DNA of 64,000 nucleotides, from NCBI RefSeq assembly GCF_000424385.1, contig NZ_AUJU01000006.1, positions 1-64,000 of the forward strand. The letters are read 5' to 3'. This DNA is from Butyrivibrio sp. LC3010. GTDB lineage: Bacteria; Bacillota; Clostridia; Lachnospirales; Lachnospiraceae. Shown in pieces: positions 16,219 to 25,292 of this stretch. Every line of letters begins with the position of its first letter. The first letter of the stretch is position 1. Made by a program: the position numbers and the translations under genes. The notes beneath the pieces were generated by a model. The model was not told where the DNA came from and searched no databases. It saw only the letters and a program-made list of their open reading frames with translations.

Positions 16219-17613
16219 TTACATTATTGAAGTACGGCTTTTCTTATGCTTACCTGCAAGGTCTATAACCAGCTTTACCTCACCGATTCCAAGTCTTAAC
16301 TCTCTGGCAATAACTACGGCTGATTTACCGGCTTTATGCATATCTAAAATTTTCTGATTTCTGGAAACAGGATCACTTACAGAATCCTTAGCCTTAGTCT
16401 CTTCAACTACTTCTGCCTTCTTCCTCGGAGCATCGCTGATTGAAACTACCTTTGCAGGAACTTCTACATTATTATATTCATCTTCGTCAAGATAATCATC
16501 ATAATAATATCCATCGTCCTCAGCATTATTCATAGCTGTGTCAGTTCCGATAACCCTGTTATTGGTTTTTGCTGCAGCCGCAGCATCTGCTCTGTCAAGT
16601 ATATCTGAAAGTGATGAAAAATGCGGCTCATCAGCAAACGGAGAACTTGCACCGGAATCATAAAACCTTTCTTCCTGAGTGCCCTGTATATTCTTCTCAG
16701 GCGTTATCACAGCCATATTCCCTGTATTATTATCATATTCATCATTTACAAATGTATCTGCTGCATATCCTGATAACTGCTTCGCTTTTGTTTCAAGAAC
16801 TGCCTGGCGTCTGGCCTGTGCTTCAAGCTCTGCCTGACGCTGATTTTCAGCTTCAGTCTCAGCAAGGCGTTGTTCTTCTGCTTCAAGCTCTGCGCGTCGC
16901 TTTGCCTGTGCTTCAAGCTCTGCCTGACGCTTTGCCTCTGCTTCGAGCTCTGCTTTTCGCTTTGCCTCAGCCTCAAGCTCTGCCTGGCGCTTTGCTTCAG
17001 CTTCAAGCTTAGCCTTTCTTCTGGCTTCTGCCTCAATTAAAGCCTTACGTTTTGCTTCCTCCTCAAGTTCAGCAAGCCTTCTTGCCTCAGCTTCGCGTTT
17101 TGCCTTCTTCATTTCCTCTTCACGAAGTTTAGCCTGCTTTTTAGCTTCAGCCTCAAGCTCTGCCTTACGCTTCGCTTCAGCCTCAATTTCTGCTTGACGC
17201 TTAGCCTCTGCTTCCTTCACCTCTTTTGCAGCACGATTAGCCTCAGAAACAGTGTTTTTGAGGTTCTTGTGTTTGTCATTCAACATATCATACATAAAAA
17301 CAACTTCATCATGATTTTTATGGATATCATTCATGACAGTATCTGAATATTCACTAATAGCAGACATCTTCTCGTTAGTCACACGATCCATGGCGCGCTC
17401 AGCCTTACTGATTGCTTCCTCCATGCAATCATCAAGCATATCATCAATCTGAGATTGTGAATTCTTGATAGCCTTTGAAACCATGTCATTAATTCTTTGA
17501 TTTGCCCCATCAAAATCAAAGCCTGAAGAATCTTTTCCGTTAGGAATCAGATACCCTAATATAACCGCCAGGATCCCGGCAGCGATTAAAATTATTTCCG
17601 TAACGCTAATCAT
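16219..17613 (-). CDS. Membrane-anchored coiled-coil protein with C-terminal HTH-like segment (DUF6115-like)
   Basis: 464 residues. The N-terminal helix (SVTEIILIAAGILAVILGYL, about 3-22) is a membrane anchor. Residues about 115-275 form a long charged coiled coil of near-perfect units of the type AEAKRQAELE, also visible as tandem DNA repeats. The last 45 residues (NQKILDMHKAGKSAVVIARE, then LRLGIGEVKLVIDLAGKHKK) resemble a small helix-turn-helix of the DUF6115 type often found near clostridial flagellar genes (family name from memory). GTGGGGAT lies just upstream of the ATG. The role is unknown; a cytoplasmic rod tethered to the membrane is the visible architecture. Confidence 0.7.
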   Translation of the reverse strand: MISVTEIILIAAGILAVILGYLIPNGKDSSGFDFDGANQRINDMVSKAIKNSQSQIDDMLDDCMEEAISKAERAMDRVTNEKMSAISEYSDTVMNDIHKNHDEVVFMYDMLNDKHKNLKNTVSEANRAAKEVKEAEAKRQAEIEAEAKRKAELEAEAKKQAKLREEEMKKAKREAEARRLAELEEEAKRKALIEAEARRKAKLEAEAKRQAELEAEAKRKAELEAEAKRQAELEAQAKRRAELEAEEQRLAETEAENQRQAELEAQARRQAVLETKAKQLSGYAADTFVNDEYDNNTGNMAVITPEKNIQGTQEERFYDSGASSPFADEPHFSSLSDILDRADAAAAAKTNNRVIGTDTAMNNAEDDGYYYDDYLDEDEYNNVEVPAKVVSISDAPRKKAEVVEETKAKDSVSDPVSRNQKILDMHKAGKSAVVIARELRLGIGEVKLVIDLAGKHKKSRTSIM

Positions 17614-17679
17614 ATAATCCCCACTCTGATTTTGTATTCCGCTCCCATTCAGAATACATTATCTAGTATTATAAAGTGT

Positions 17680-18039
17680 TTAAATTTTGAAGTCAAACCC
17701 TGAGGAAATATGCATATCCAAAGGCTTACCATCAGCTCCGATAAGAGTTTCCGTCAATTTTTCAAGCTCTTCCGGAGATTTATAGTGATTTCTTCCTTTG
17801 CCGCCATTACCAAAGTACTCATTTTTTCCTTTTTCCCTGGCATCATGCTTTTCCTGTTGCTTCTGATCAGCATTTTCTTTTTTCGTTACGGAAGTTGATT
17901 TCTGGTCAACTTCTTTATTAAATTCCGTTTGAAAAGCATTCTGATCAGTAAATGCTTTATTATCTTCATTGGCTTTTATCTGTGAAATATCATTTGTTCT
18001 GACAACAGAGCCCTGAAAATCAATCCTGTTTATCGACAT
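17680..18039 (-). CDS. Small hydrophilic protein of unknown function
   Basis: 119 residues from the ATG at 18039, chosen for GGGAGGTAAAT directly upstream; a longer in-frame start would add 13 residues and contain this SD. It is rich in Lys, Glu, Gln and Asn with no membrane segment and no motif I recognise. The ending KPLDMHISSGFDFKI is distinctive. It sits between fapA-like and the coiled-coil gene with short gaps, so it belongs to the distal fla/che transcript. Confidence 0.6.
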   Translation of the reverse strand: MSINRIDFQGSVVRTNDISQIKANEDNKAFTDQNAFQTEFNKEVDQKSTSVTKKENADQKQQEKHDAREKGKNEYFGNGGKGRNHYKSPEELEKLTETLIGADGKPLDMHISSGFDFKI

Positions 18040-18110
18040 ATTTACCTCCCTTCTCCCGCTATATCTCCCCCTTTTCATGTATTATATATCGACAAATTTA
18101 CTCAACATAA

Positions 18111-19694
18111 TTAGATTGGACCCGTCTTAATTTTCCCATCTCTTAACTCATATCTGCAATAAGTAGATTCAAGTTTAATCGTTGTCTGCTGATCCCCAAT
18201 ATGAATAGTAATCCCGGGATATGCAGTCCCCTCAACGACAACATACGCTTCCTTTGAATCAGCAAGTTTTTGCTGCAATTCTTCAAGCTCTTTGGAATTC
18301 TTATCAATCTGAGAAGTCAGAATTTTGTTCTGAGTAATAAGTTGCTGAGCCTGCCTCGTCTGTTCTGCTGACAAACGGCTTCCACTGCGGAGTCTCTTGG
18401 TTACAGCTTCGACTGTAGGCCTTATGTTTTCAAGCCTTTTCGTTGAATCATATATTGCCTTTTGAAGCTCCCTGATTCTCACCTTTATGCTTGGGTCAGC
18501 ACCTACTTCAATTATAGTAGTTGCACCCATATCGCTTCCAAGATCCTTTGCAATTATCTTATCTCTGGCTGTTACTCTTCCACCTGCTATGAATCCTTTT
18601 TTACCGGAAACACGGATTTCAGTTCCGGCGGAAACATTGGAATGTAATATACTCTCGCTTGTAATGCTCCCCTTAGCACTTACTTTAGCATTTTCAATGA
18701 ATTTTGTAACTATATTACCACCGGCTTTTATCTCACCTTTACCAGTGCCATTTATTCCACGCTCAAGGATGATATCATTACCTGCCGTAAGACTGGCGCC
18801 TTCGACAGCACCTTTAACATGGATATTAGCTCCTGCCTTTATTGAAAAGCCTGCGGCTACGGTTCCTTTTACCTCAACACTACCGTCGTAATTTATGTTA
18901 CCGGTAGCAACATCAACATTCTCAAATTGAATTACATTGCTGACTGTAACTTTACCATCTCTAACAGTAACATGTCCGTCAGTGTCAGCATACAAAATAA
19001 GACCATCATCAGAAAGATAAGTATTTTTGCCTGCAACAAGCTTTTTGGGTTTTACAGGGTGAGGTCTTAGTACTTCTCCATAGATATTACTCCCGGCATC
19101 ACCCGGATCTTCCGGCGTAAGAATAGCCAGTTCTTCCCCTTTATGAACATGATTGATAATATTCAGGTTAAAATAATCAACGCTACCGTCCTCACGCATG
19201 GCCGGTTTTGCATGAAGATTGGCATTGAACTGTAAATCTATTTTCGCATTACTGCCTTCTCTTACTTTTGTCCCCCTGGCAATAACTATTTCTTTGCAGT
19301 ATTCTCTGTGTGAAAAATATTCAAATATCGCCTCTTCATCGATACCGTACACAATATTTCTGGATGCAAGGTCATTCAGAAATTCCTGTGGATTCATATA
19401 TTCTGCATTTTCAGATGGCGCATAAAAAAACACCGAGGCCTCCATACGGTCTCGAGAAATCGTAAGCTTATAGCTTTCTCTTTCTGGAAAACAGGAATTA
19501 TCGTTTAAAACAACAATCTCTCCTGTTGCTTCCGTAATAGCCTCGTTTAATATAGCCGGTTTATAGCTGACCTTTCTCTCATCAAGGTATTCTTTTACAT
19601 CATCATATTTCAAAGTCTCGCCGCCATCGGTGGGCTCATAAACTCTAATTCCTGTGGATGTGGGCATTGTGATTAGCTGAAAGTAACCGTTCAT
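18111..19694 (-). CDS. fapA: FapA/DUF342 family protein
   Basis: 527 residues. The N-terminal part is divergent; from about 190 it follows the FapA (former DUF342) plan: a right-handed beta-helix of repeated V/I-G-G and A-G-x-I turns (VEVKGTVAAGFSIKAGANIH, IKAGGNIVTKFIENAKV, EIRVSGKKGFIAGGRVTA). A C-terminal helical hairpin (about 405-480) and a short beta end follow. FapA was described in polar flagellum assembly in Vibrio; in Firmicutes it commonly sits beside sigD. Here it starts 22 bp after sigD with AGGAGGGG before the ATG. Confidence 0.85.
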   Translation of the reverse strand: MNGYFQLITMPTSTGIRVYEPTDGGETLKYDDVKEYLDERKVSYKPAILNEAITEATGEIVVLNDNSCFPERESYKLTISRDRMEASVFFYAPSENAEYMNPQEFLNDLASRNIVYGIDEEAIFEYFSHREYCKEIVIARGTKVREGSNAKIDLQFNANLHAKPAMREDGSVDYFNLNIINHVHKGEELAILTPEDPGDAGSNIYGEVLRPHPVKPKKLVAGKNTYLSDDGLILYADTDGHVTVRDGKVTVSNVIQFENVDVATGNINYDGSVEVKGTVAAGFSIKAGANIHVKGAVEGASLTAGNDIILERGINGTGKGEIKAGGNIVTKFIENAKVSAKGSITSESILHSNVSAGTEIRVSGKKGFIAGGRVTARDKIIAKDLGSDMGATTIIEVGADPSIKVRIRELQKAIYDSTKRLENIRPTVEAVTKRLRSGSRLSAEQTRQAQQLITQNKILTSQIDKNSKELEELQQKLADSKEAYVVVEGTAYPGITIHIGDQQTTIKLESTYCRYELRDGKIKTGPI

Positions 19695-19716
19695 TATCCC
19701 CTCCTAAATCGTGCGT

Positions 19717-20490
19717 TCAGCCAAGTTGTGTGAGAATTCCCATATACTTTCCGAGTTTTTCACGCATCTTCTGAAGTGCTCTTGTATGAAGTTGTGATAC
19801 TCTGGATTCAGAAACCTCGAGAACATTACTTATTTCTTTCAAAGTAAGTTCTTCGTAATAATATAACAAAATAACCTTCTTTTCTTTATCGGTAAGAAGT
19901 GCAAGACTCTCGGCCAGCATCTTCTTTAATTCTTCTTTTTCTATTGCCTCTTCAGGCTTTTCGAAACTGGATGCAAGATTATTAGTGTCCTCAGGCACAT
20001 CGCTTCCCTGTTCCATAAACTCATTGAGGGAAACAACACCTGTGACTTTCATCTGATTTTGCCAGTTTACATATTCATCATCAGAAATTCCCAGCTTAGA
20101 CGCTATTTCAGTATCAGTAGCAGGGTGTCCCTGCTCTTTTTCTATCTCGTGAATGGCAGCCTCAATCTTCTTCTGCTTCTGCCTGATAGTTCTGGGAATC
20201 CAGTCCATTTTTCTGATCTGATCGAGAATGGCACCTCTGATACGGACACTGGCGTAAGTTTCAAATTTAACATCCTTCATAAGGTCAAATTTGTCTATAG
20301 CGTCAATAAGTCCGAAAATTCCATAGCCCACAAGATCATCGTACTCAACATTAAATCCCAAATACATGGAAAGGCGCCCTGCAACGAGCTTCACCAGCGG
20401 AGCGTATTCCAAAATAAGTTTTTCTCTGAGCTCAGGTGCCTTATTCTTATGATATTCATTCCAAAGCTTACTTCTTCCAGCTTCATCCAT
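19717..20490 (-). CDS. sigD: Flagellar sigma factor SigD/FliA (sigma-28)
   Basis: 257 residues. Regions 2-4 of sigma-28 are visible: EYAPLVKLVAGRLS and DLVGYGIFGLIDAIDKFD (2.1-2.2), FETYASVRIRGAILDQIRK (2.3-2.4), the WIPRTIRQKQKKIE linker, region 3, and LTLKEISNVLEVSESRVSQL (4.2 HTH). It directs transcription of late flagellar and chemotaxis genes; a matching promoter lies before fliK at 46782-46808. No FlgM anti-sigma gene is in the window. It is 16 bp after the preceding membrane-protein gene with a weak SD. Confidence 0.97.
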   Translation of the reverse strand: MDEAGRSKLWNEYHKNKAPELREKLILEYAPLVKLVAGRLSMYLGFNVEYDDLVGYGIFGLIDAIDKFDLMKDVKFETYASVRIRGAILDQIRKMDWIPRTIRQKQKKIEAAIHEIEKEQGHPATDTEIASKLGISDDEYVNWQNQMKVTGVVSLNEFMEQGSDVPEDTNNLASSFEKPEEAIEKEELKKMLAESLALLTDKEKKVILLYYYEELTLKEISNVLEVSESRVSQLHTRALQKMREKLGKYMGILTQLG

Positions 20491-20506
20491 AAGTTAATTA
20501 TCCCTG

Positions 20507-21127
20507 TTAAAATTCCGAAAGGTCTCCACCTAAATCGAAATCATCGCTTTCTCCGAATGAATCATACTCACCCGGTGTATTATTCTCATTTCCTTCTGCT
20601 TCCTCAGCTGCAAGCCTCTCAGCTTCTTCAGCTGCAAGGCGCTCTGCTTCTGCGGCTTCTTCAGCGGCAATGCGGGCAGCCTCTTCGTCAGCCAGTCTTT
20701 GAGCTATTGCATCTTCCTGTGCCTTGATTGCTTTTTCTTTATCCGAATTAAGGGTATCAAAATGAACAACCAATAGCTCAAAAAGTCTGCCGACAATGAA
20801 AAAAATAATTACAGACACAAAGAGAGTCCTTATCCAGGCTCCGATTTCGTAATGCTGCAGCATTGTATAGATTGCAATGAATCCACTGCCCACAAGCATT
20901 ACGAAAGCAGTTATCAGCCTGGTTTTAGGAGCTTCAGTAATCGTAATAGTCTCTGTACGATACTTTTTCTCTTTTTCCTTCTTTTCTTCTTCCGGCGCTT
21001 CCTCTGTATTGTCTTCATTAACTATTTCAGGAGTTTCCTCGCCGGCTTCATCAGCTTGATTTTCGTTGGTCTGTTTTTCAACTGTTTTTTTGGTTTTAAC
21101 TTCTTCAGTATTGTCTTCAGCACTCAT
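20507..21127 (-). CDS. Membrane protein of unknown function between cheD and sigD
   Basis: 206 residues. An acidic hydrophilic N-terminus (about 1-68) is followed by two close hydrophobic helices (RLITAFVMLVGSGFIAIYTM and TLFVSVIIFFIVGRLFELLV, about 70-120), then an Ala/Glu coiled coil (EEAARIAAEEAAEAERLAAE) and an acidic end (FDLGGDLSEF). The ATG overlaps the cheD stop (ATGA). Its place next to sigD is that of swrB in Bacillus, but order is reversed and I see no sequence similarity, so no function is claimed. Confidence 0.7.
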   Translation of the reverse strand: MSAEDNTEEVKTKKTVEKQTNENQADEAGEETPEIVNEDNTEEAPEEEKKEKEKKYRTETITITEAPKTRLITAFVMLVGSGFIAIYTMLQHYEIGAWIRTLFVSVIIFFIVGRLFELLVVHFDTLNSDKEKAIKAQEDAIAQRLADEEAARIAAEEAAEAERLAAEEAERLAAEEAEGNENNTPGEYDSFGESDDFDLGGDLSEF

Positions 21128-21609
21128 ATCGTCTTTTCCGGTTTCCCCACTGCCCTGATAACAAAGTTGCCATTTTCAGGATAGAAAATAACAGTACGTC
21201 CATAAGAATTGCCAGTATCCTGAGCTAAAATCGGAATACCAAGTTCCTTAAGTTTCTTTATAGTAGCTGCAACATTTCTTTCTCCGACACGCATGGTCGC
21301 ATTACCTGAATTAAACGCAAACATTTGGGCTCCGCCAGCTATCTTTGCAACAAGACGAGACTTGCTGGCACCTTTTGCCACAACCTGCTTAATAAGTTCA
21401 TCAATTCCGGTATCCGCAAACTTTGGAATATTGGAATTATTCTTGATTTCCTTAGAATCAGGGAGCATAATGTGCGCCAAACCGCCTATTTTTGTCACCG
21501 GATCCCTTACAGCAATCCCTACACAGGAGCCAAGTCCAAGTGTCGTGATTCCGTCAGGACTGACACAAATATTAAGATCGGCCATACCAACCTTGATAAT
21601 TTGACTCAT
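21124..21609 (-). CDS. cheD: Chemoreceptor glutamine deamidase CheD
   Basis: 161 residues, typical length. LGLGSCVGIAVRD carries the catalytic Cys (about 29) and GGLAHIMLP the catalytic His (about 46). CheD deamidates receptor glutamines and, in CheC/CheD systems, is exchanged between receptors and CheC according to CheY-P. It is 12 bp downstream of cheC with GGAG before the ATG and overlaps the next gene by four bases. Confidence 0.96.
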   Translation of the reverse strand: MSQIIKVGMADLNICVSPDGITTLGLGSCVGIAVRDPVTKIGGLAHIMLPDSKEIKNNSNIPKFADTGIDELIKQVVAKGASKSRLVAKIAGGAQMFAFNSGNATMRVGERNVAATIKKLKELGIPILAQDTGNSYGRTVIFYPENGNFVIRAVGKPEKTI

Positions 21610-21621
21610 TCACTTAGCTCC

Positions 21622-22260
21622 TTATCCACTAATGCTGACATCTCCCATTCCGAGGGATGTCAATATCTTACTGTAACCGTCTACATCAGGCAGCAGGATG
21701 AAATATCCGCTGAGAACTTCAGTGTCAAAAAAGTTTGTTTCGATAAGAAGAATCTTATCTCCCATCATACCAAATTCAATTGCAGGTACTGAAAGAATTG
21801 CTCCAGCCATATCTATAGCCAGGAAAGGTACCGAAGGCAGGAGCTTCAAATTTGTAATCATGGAAAGTGAATTCAGGTAGGAACCAGTGATGATATTTCC
21901 CACTTCCTTGATTGCAGAAAGTTCCGTGTCATCAAACGGGACATTCTCATCCTTATCAGTGATTCCCATCAGCATATTTACGAGGTGTCTTGCAGCCTTC
22001 ATGCCAAGAAGAAACATGATACTACCATTGATATCACCCTCTACAGCGAGGTAAATACCAGTCATAATCTGTTCAGCACCGCCCATCAGGTCACCGACAT
22101 CTTTAAAATCAAGAAGCTTAACCTGTGGTACAGACATATCTACCTTTGTACCAAGCATTTGTGCAAGTGCAGTTGTTGCATTGCCCGCACCAATATTTCC
22201 CAGTTCCTTAAGAACATCAAAGTATTGGTCAGACATATTCTCCAAACTCATCTCACTCAA
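21622..22260 (-). CDS. cheC: CheY-P phosphatase CheC
   Basis: 212 residues. Both CheC/FliY-type active-site helices are present: DVLKELGNIGAGNATTAL (about 16-33) and AIKEVGNIITGSYLNSL (about 115-131), each with the E-x2-N pair. It removes phosphate from CheY-P and is activated by CheD. The start is a TTG at 22260 six bases after GGAGG; an ATG three codons later is an alternative. The leader is one of the repeated structured elements (22268-22341). Confidence 0.95.
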   Translation of the reverse strand: MSEMSLENMSDQYFDVLKELGNIGAGNATTALAQMLGTKVDMSVPQVKLLDFKDVGDLMGGAEQIMTGIYLAVEGDINGSIMFLLGMKAARHLVNMLMGITDKDENVPFDDTELSAIKEVGNIITGSYLNSLSMITNLKLLPSVPFLAIDMAGAILSVPAIEFGMMGDKILLIETNFFDTEVLSGYFILLPDVDGYSKILTSLGMGDVSISG

Positions 22261-22267
22261 AGGTCTT

Positions 22268-22341
22268 CCTCCTCTATAAAAGTAAATTTAGTCCTGTCGG
22301 ATACCGCAAGCGCCAAAGAGACGTACACTAACGGTAACCGA
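22268..22341 (-). repeat. Structured leader repeat, cheC copy (truncated)
   Basis: On the minus strand GGTTACCGTTAGTG pairs with CGCTTGCGGTA, followed by the core ATCCGACAGGACTAAA and TTTTATAGAGGAGG. It lacks the CAGATA/second hairpin portion of the fuller copies. The paired segment TACCGTTAGTG / CGCTTGCGGTA keeps most pairs through G-T changes. Confidence 0.75.
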
Positions 22342-22353
22342 CTCCTTCAACCA

Positions 22354-22833
22354 TTATGCCTTTGCCTTGTCTTCTTCCATCTCAACCATACTTAGATCAA
22401 GAATTGAAACCAGCCCGCCTTCATATTTTCCTACACCACTTATGAAGCTGTTAAGTTTCTTGCCTTTATCTGCGCTATACGTAACCTTTTCAATACTCTT
22501 GCTTCCAAGAGTAAGAACCTGATTAACCTGGTCTACGATGATTCCAATAAGAGTATCCTCTTCTGCTTTAAGAATAATAATTCTGCTCTTATCCGTTATT
22601 TCATCGGGAGCCATGTCCATCTTAAGTCTAAGACTCATCACAGGAACGATGACACCACGAATGTTGATAACGCCCTTTAAATAATGAGCAACCTGAGGAA
22701 CTCTTGTTATCTGCTGCATGCGTACAATATTATCAATGTACTTAATATCTATTCCATACTGTTCGTCGCCGAGTTTGATGATAATATACTGAATCAGTTC
22801 GCCGACATCCTGTGTATCTCTTAATTCATTCAT
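22354..22833 (-). CDS. cheW: Chemotaxis coupling protein CheW
   Basis: 159 residues. QYIIIKLGDEQYGIDIKYID, RVPQVAHYLKGVINIRGVIV and SRIIILKAEEDTLIGIIVDQ match the two beta-barrel subdomains of CheW. It links chemoreceptors to CheA. It is separated from cheA by a 118-bp gap with two inverted repeats and from cheC by the structured repeat. The SD is AAGGAT. Confidence 0.96.
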   Translation of the reverse strand: MNELRDTQDVGELIQYIIIKLGDEQYGIDIKYIDNIVRMQQITRVPQVAHYLKGVINIRGVIVPVMSLRLKMDMAPDEITDKSRIIILKAEEDTLIGIIVDQVNQVLTLGSKSIEKVTYSADKGKKLNSFISGVGKYEGGLVSILDLSMVEMEEDKAKA

Positions 22834-22951
22834 ATTATTATCCTTTCGTTGTATGAGGAAGTTCTGCTTACTTCAATACAGAAGTTCTGCTCTCACTTCG
22901 CTCGCCAGAACAAAGTTCGATAACGAAAATCAGAGATTTTCTATCTCACTT
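22834..22951 (-). other. cheA-cheW gap with two inverted repeats
   Basis: Immediately after cheA, GAAAATC-TCT-GATTTTC (22925-22941) is a perfect 7-bp hairpin. Further on, GTTCTG / CAGAAC (22884-22911) encloses a CGAGCGAAGTGAGAG core. Neither has a U-tract. The core resembles CG-rich palindromes at 58912-58945 and 63844-63900 and may belong to the same intergenic palindrome class. Confidence 0.5.
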
Positions 22952-25111
22952 TTATGCCAACTGATTTGTATCAAGAATGAGTGCTATCTCACCATCTCCA
23001 AGTATCGTAGCTCCGCTGATCATACGGCACTTATTCATGTATCTGCCAAGAGGCTTGATTACTATTTCCTGCTGTCCCATCAGTTCATCTATTACAAGAC
23101 CGAACTGCTGATCACCTTTTCTTGTGATTACAACAACAAGATCTTCATCTTCATTCTTGGTAGTCTCGGTATCAAGTGCATCACTTACACGAATGATAGG
23201 AGTTACGCTTCCACGAAGATTGATAACTTCTTTATTTTCAACAGTCTTAATATCTGTCGGTGCAACATCCTCAATACTCTGGATTGAATCAAGAGGAATA
23301 GCATATTTTTCATTACCAACTACAACCATCAGAGCCTGAATAATAGCCAAAGTAAGAGGTAGTCTGATTTGCCATGTACTTCCTTCACCAAGCTTAGTCT
23401 TAACACTTACCTCACCAGAAAGAGATTCGATCTTTGATTTAACTACATCAAGACCAACTCCTCGTCCTGAAACTTCGGTAACCTTTTTAGCCGTTGAAAA
23501 TCCGGGATGGAAAAGGAAATCTATGCACTGCTGCTCAGTTAAAGTTGCAGCTTCTTCAGGAGTTACAATTCCCTTTTCAATAGCTTTATTCTTTACGATT
23601 TCAGCATCAATACCATTACCGTCATCACCGACTTCAATAACAACACTGTTACCATCCTGGAAAGCATGCAGGAAGATATGTCCTTCTTCCGGCTTGCCTC
23701 TCTCTGCACGAATCTCAGCAGATTCGATACCGTGGTCAGCACTGTTACGCAAAAGGTGCATCAAAGGATCACCGATCTCGTCAACAACGGTACGATCCAT
23801 TTCAGTATCTTCACCGGTCATGGTAAGCTCCATGTTCTTACCAAGCTGCTTATTAAGATCTCTTATCATACGAGGGAATTTCTGGAGTACGCTTTCAATA
23901 GGTACCATTCGAACTTTCATGACAGATTCATGAAGATTGGTAGTAACGCTTTCCAGATATTCAATCTGCTCGTTTACATTGCCACTTACTATACCTGCAG
24001 AATTCGCTGCAGAAATCAAAGAGTTTTTAGCTATAATCAGCTCACTAACCAGGTTCATGAGGACATCCAATTTATCAATATCAACACGAACTGTACGATT
24101 AACAACAGGCTTACCAACAGGTTTCTTACCTCCTGCATCCTTTGCTGGTGCCTTCTCAGCAGGTTTAGCCGCAGGTGCTGCAGGTACTGCTGCAGGCGCT
24201 GCTCCCTGAGCCGGCTGTGCAGCTGCAGGTGCTGCTGCAGGTGCTGCTGTTTCTTCAGCACTTACTGCTGCGTTAGGATCATAATCTCCGATTTCACAAT
24301 CTTCGATTTCAGAAACACTCTTAACAATATCTTTGATCTTATCTTTATCTTCTTCGTCTGTAGAAATAATTAGACTAAAATTAAATTCAAACTTCTCATC
24401 CTCAATATCCTGGGTTGATGGCTCTGAAATAATAAGTTCGCCAATTTCCTCAATACCCTTAAATACAAGGAATGCTCTTGCTGCCTTAAGGATGCAGCTC
24501 TCCTGAATTTTCACATTGAGACCATAAAGCTTCTTGCCCTGGCTCTTAGCATCCTCTAAGGTGCCCTTGGTATCAGGATCAATCTTTATAGCTCTGTAAT
24601 CCTTTGTAGGATCGGCATCTGAAGGAGGTGCTGACGCTGCAGGTGCAGCTGCCTGTGCAGGTGCTGCTTCCGGTGCAGGAGCAGCTGCCGGTGCGGGTGC
24701 TGCAGCAGGAGCTGCTCCGCCGCCTGTTCCGCCTGCTCTGATATCAGCCAAGGCTTTAATCAGGTTAGCATTTTCCTCAGTTCCTTCGTCCTGAGACTCC
24801 GTGATATTGTCCACATATGCCTGAATTGCATCAAGACACTGGAACAATGTATCTATCATACTAGAGTCAATTTTAAGCGTTCCATTACGAACGTCTGAAA
24901 ATACATCTTCCATATCATGGGTAAGATTCTGCATATTCTTATAGCCCATGGTTCCTGCCATTCCCTTCATGGAATGTGCAGAACGGAAAATTTCATTAAT
25001 ACAATCTTCGTTCTCCGGATCCTGCTCCAACTGCATGATACTGTCATTCAGTGTCTGGAGATGCTCCTTTGCTTCATCAAGAAAGACGCCTAGATACTGA
25101 GAAACATCCAT
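22952..25111 (-). CDS. cheA: Chemotaxis histidine kinase CheA
   Basis: 719 residues. HPt domain (1-105) with FRSAHSMKGMAG, phospho-acceptor His46. An Ala/Pro linker is at about 135-165. A P2 CheY/CheB-binding domain is at about 175-285, followed by a second Ala/Pro linker at about 290-335. The dimerisation helices are at about 340-400. The HATPase domain has LLRNSADHGIE, GDDGNGID and GRGVGLDVVK. A CheW-like domain forms the C-terminus. It autophosphorylates in response to receptors and passes phosphate to CheY and CheB. GGAGGTA precedes the ATG. The 181-bp gap to cheB is non-coding. Confidence 0.97.
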   Translation of the reverse strand: MDVSQYLGVFLDEAKEHLQTLNDSIMQLEQDPENEDCINEIFRSAHSMKGMAGTMGYKNMQNLTHDMEDVFSDVRNGTLKIDSSMIDTLFQCLDAIQAYVDNITESQDEGTEENANLIKALADIRAGGTGGGAAPAAAPAPAAAPAPEAAPAQAAAPAASAPPSDADPTKDYRAIKIDPDTKGTLEDAKSQGKKLYGLNVKIQESCILKAARAFLVFKGIEEIGELIISEPSTQDIEDEKFEFNFSLIISTDEEDKDKIKDIVKSVSEIEDCEIGDYDPNAAVSAEETAAPAAAPAAAQPAQGAAPAAVPAAPAAKPAEKAPAKDAGGKKPVGKPVVNRTVRVDIDKLDVLMNLVSELIIAKNSLISAANSAGIVSGNVNEQIEYLESVTTNLHESVMKVRMVPIESVLQKFPRMIRDLNKQLGKNMELTMTGEDTEMDRTVVDEIGDPLMHLLRNSADHGIESAEIRAERGKPEEGHIFLHAFQDGNSVVIEVGDDGNGIDAEIVKNKAIEKGIVTPEEAATLTEQQCIDFLFHPGFSTAKKVTEVSGRGVGLDVVKSKIESLSGEVSVKTKLGEGSTWQIRLPLTLAIIQALMVVVGNEKYAIPLDSIQSIEDVAPTDIKTVENKEVINLRGSVTPIIRVSDALDTETTKNEDEDLVVVITRKGDQQFGLVIDELMGQQEIVIKPLGRYMNKCRMISGATILGDGEIALILDTNQLA

Positions 25112-25292
25112 AATCCCTATACCTCCATATAAACGTCACGCAAGCGTCAAATAAAGGAATCAGGATACTTCTGCTCTCAGCTTCACAAGGAAGTGCGTCA
25201 TGCCCGATAAATGTTCCGCCAAATGTAATCCTTTCTACACTCTGCAAGCCAAAGTGTTCTATTACACAGGGAACAATTACAACGCAAGACGA
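25112..25292 (-). other. Non-coding gap between cheB and cheA
   Basis: 181 bp. The end nearest cheA holds a short perfect hairpin (ACGC-TT-GCGT) and then GACGTTTATATGGAGG. This faintly resembles the SD-proximal end of the leader repeat (GTTTATAGAGGAG), but the rest does not align. No promoter is convincing. Confidence 0.35.
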
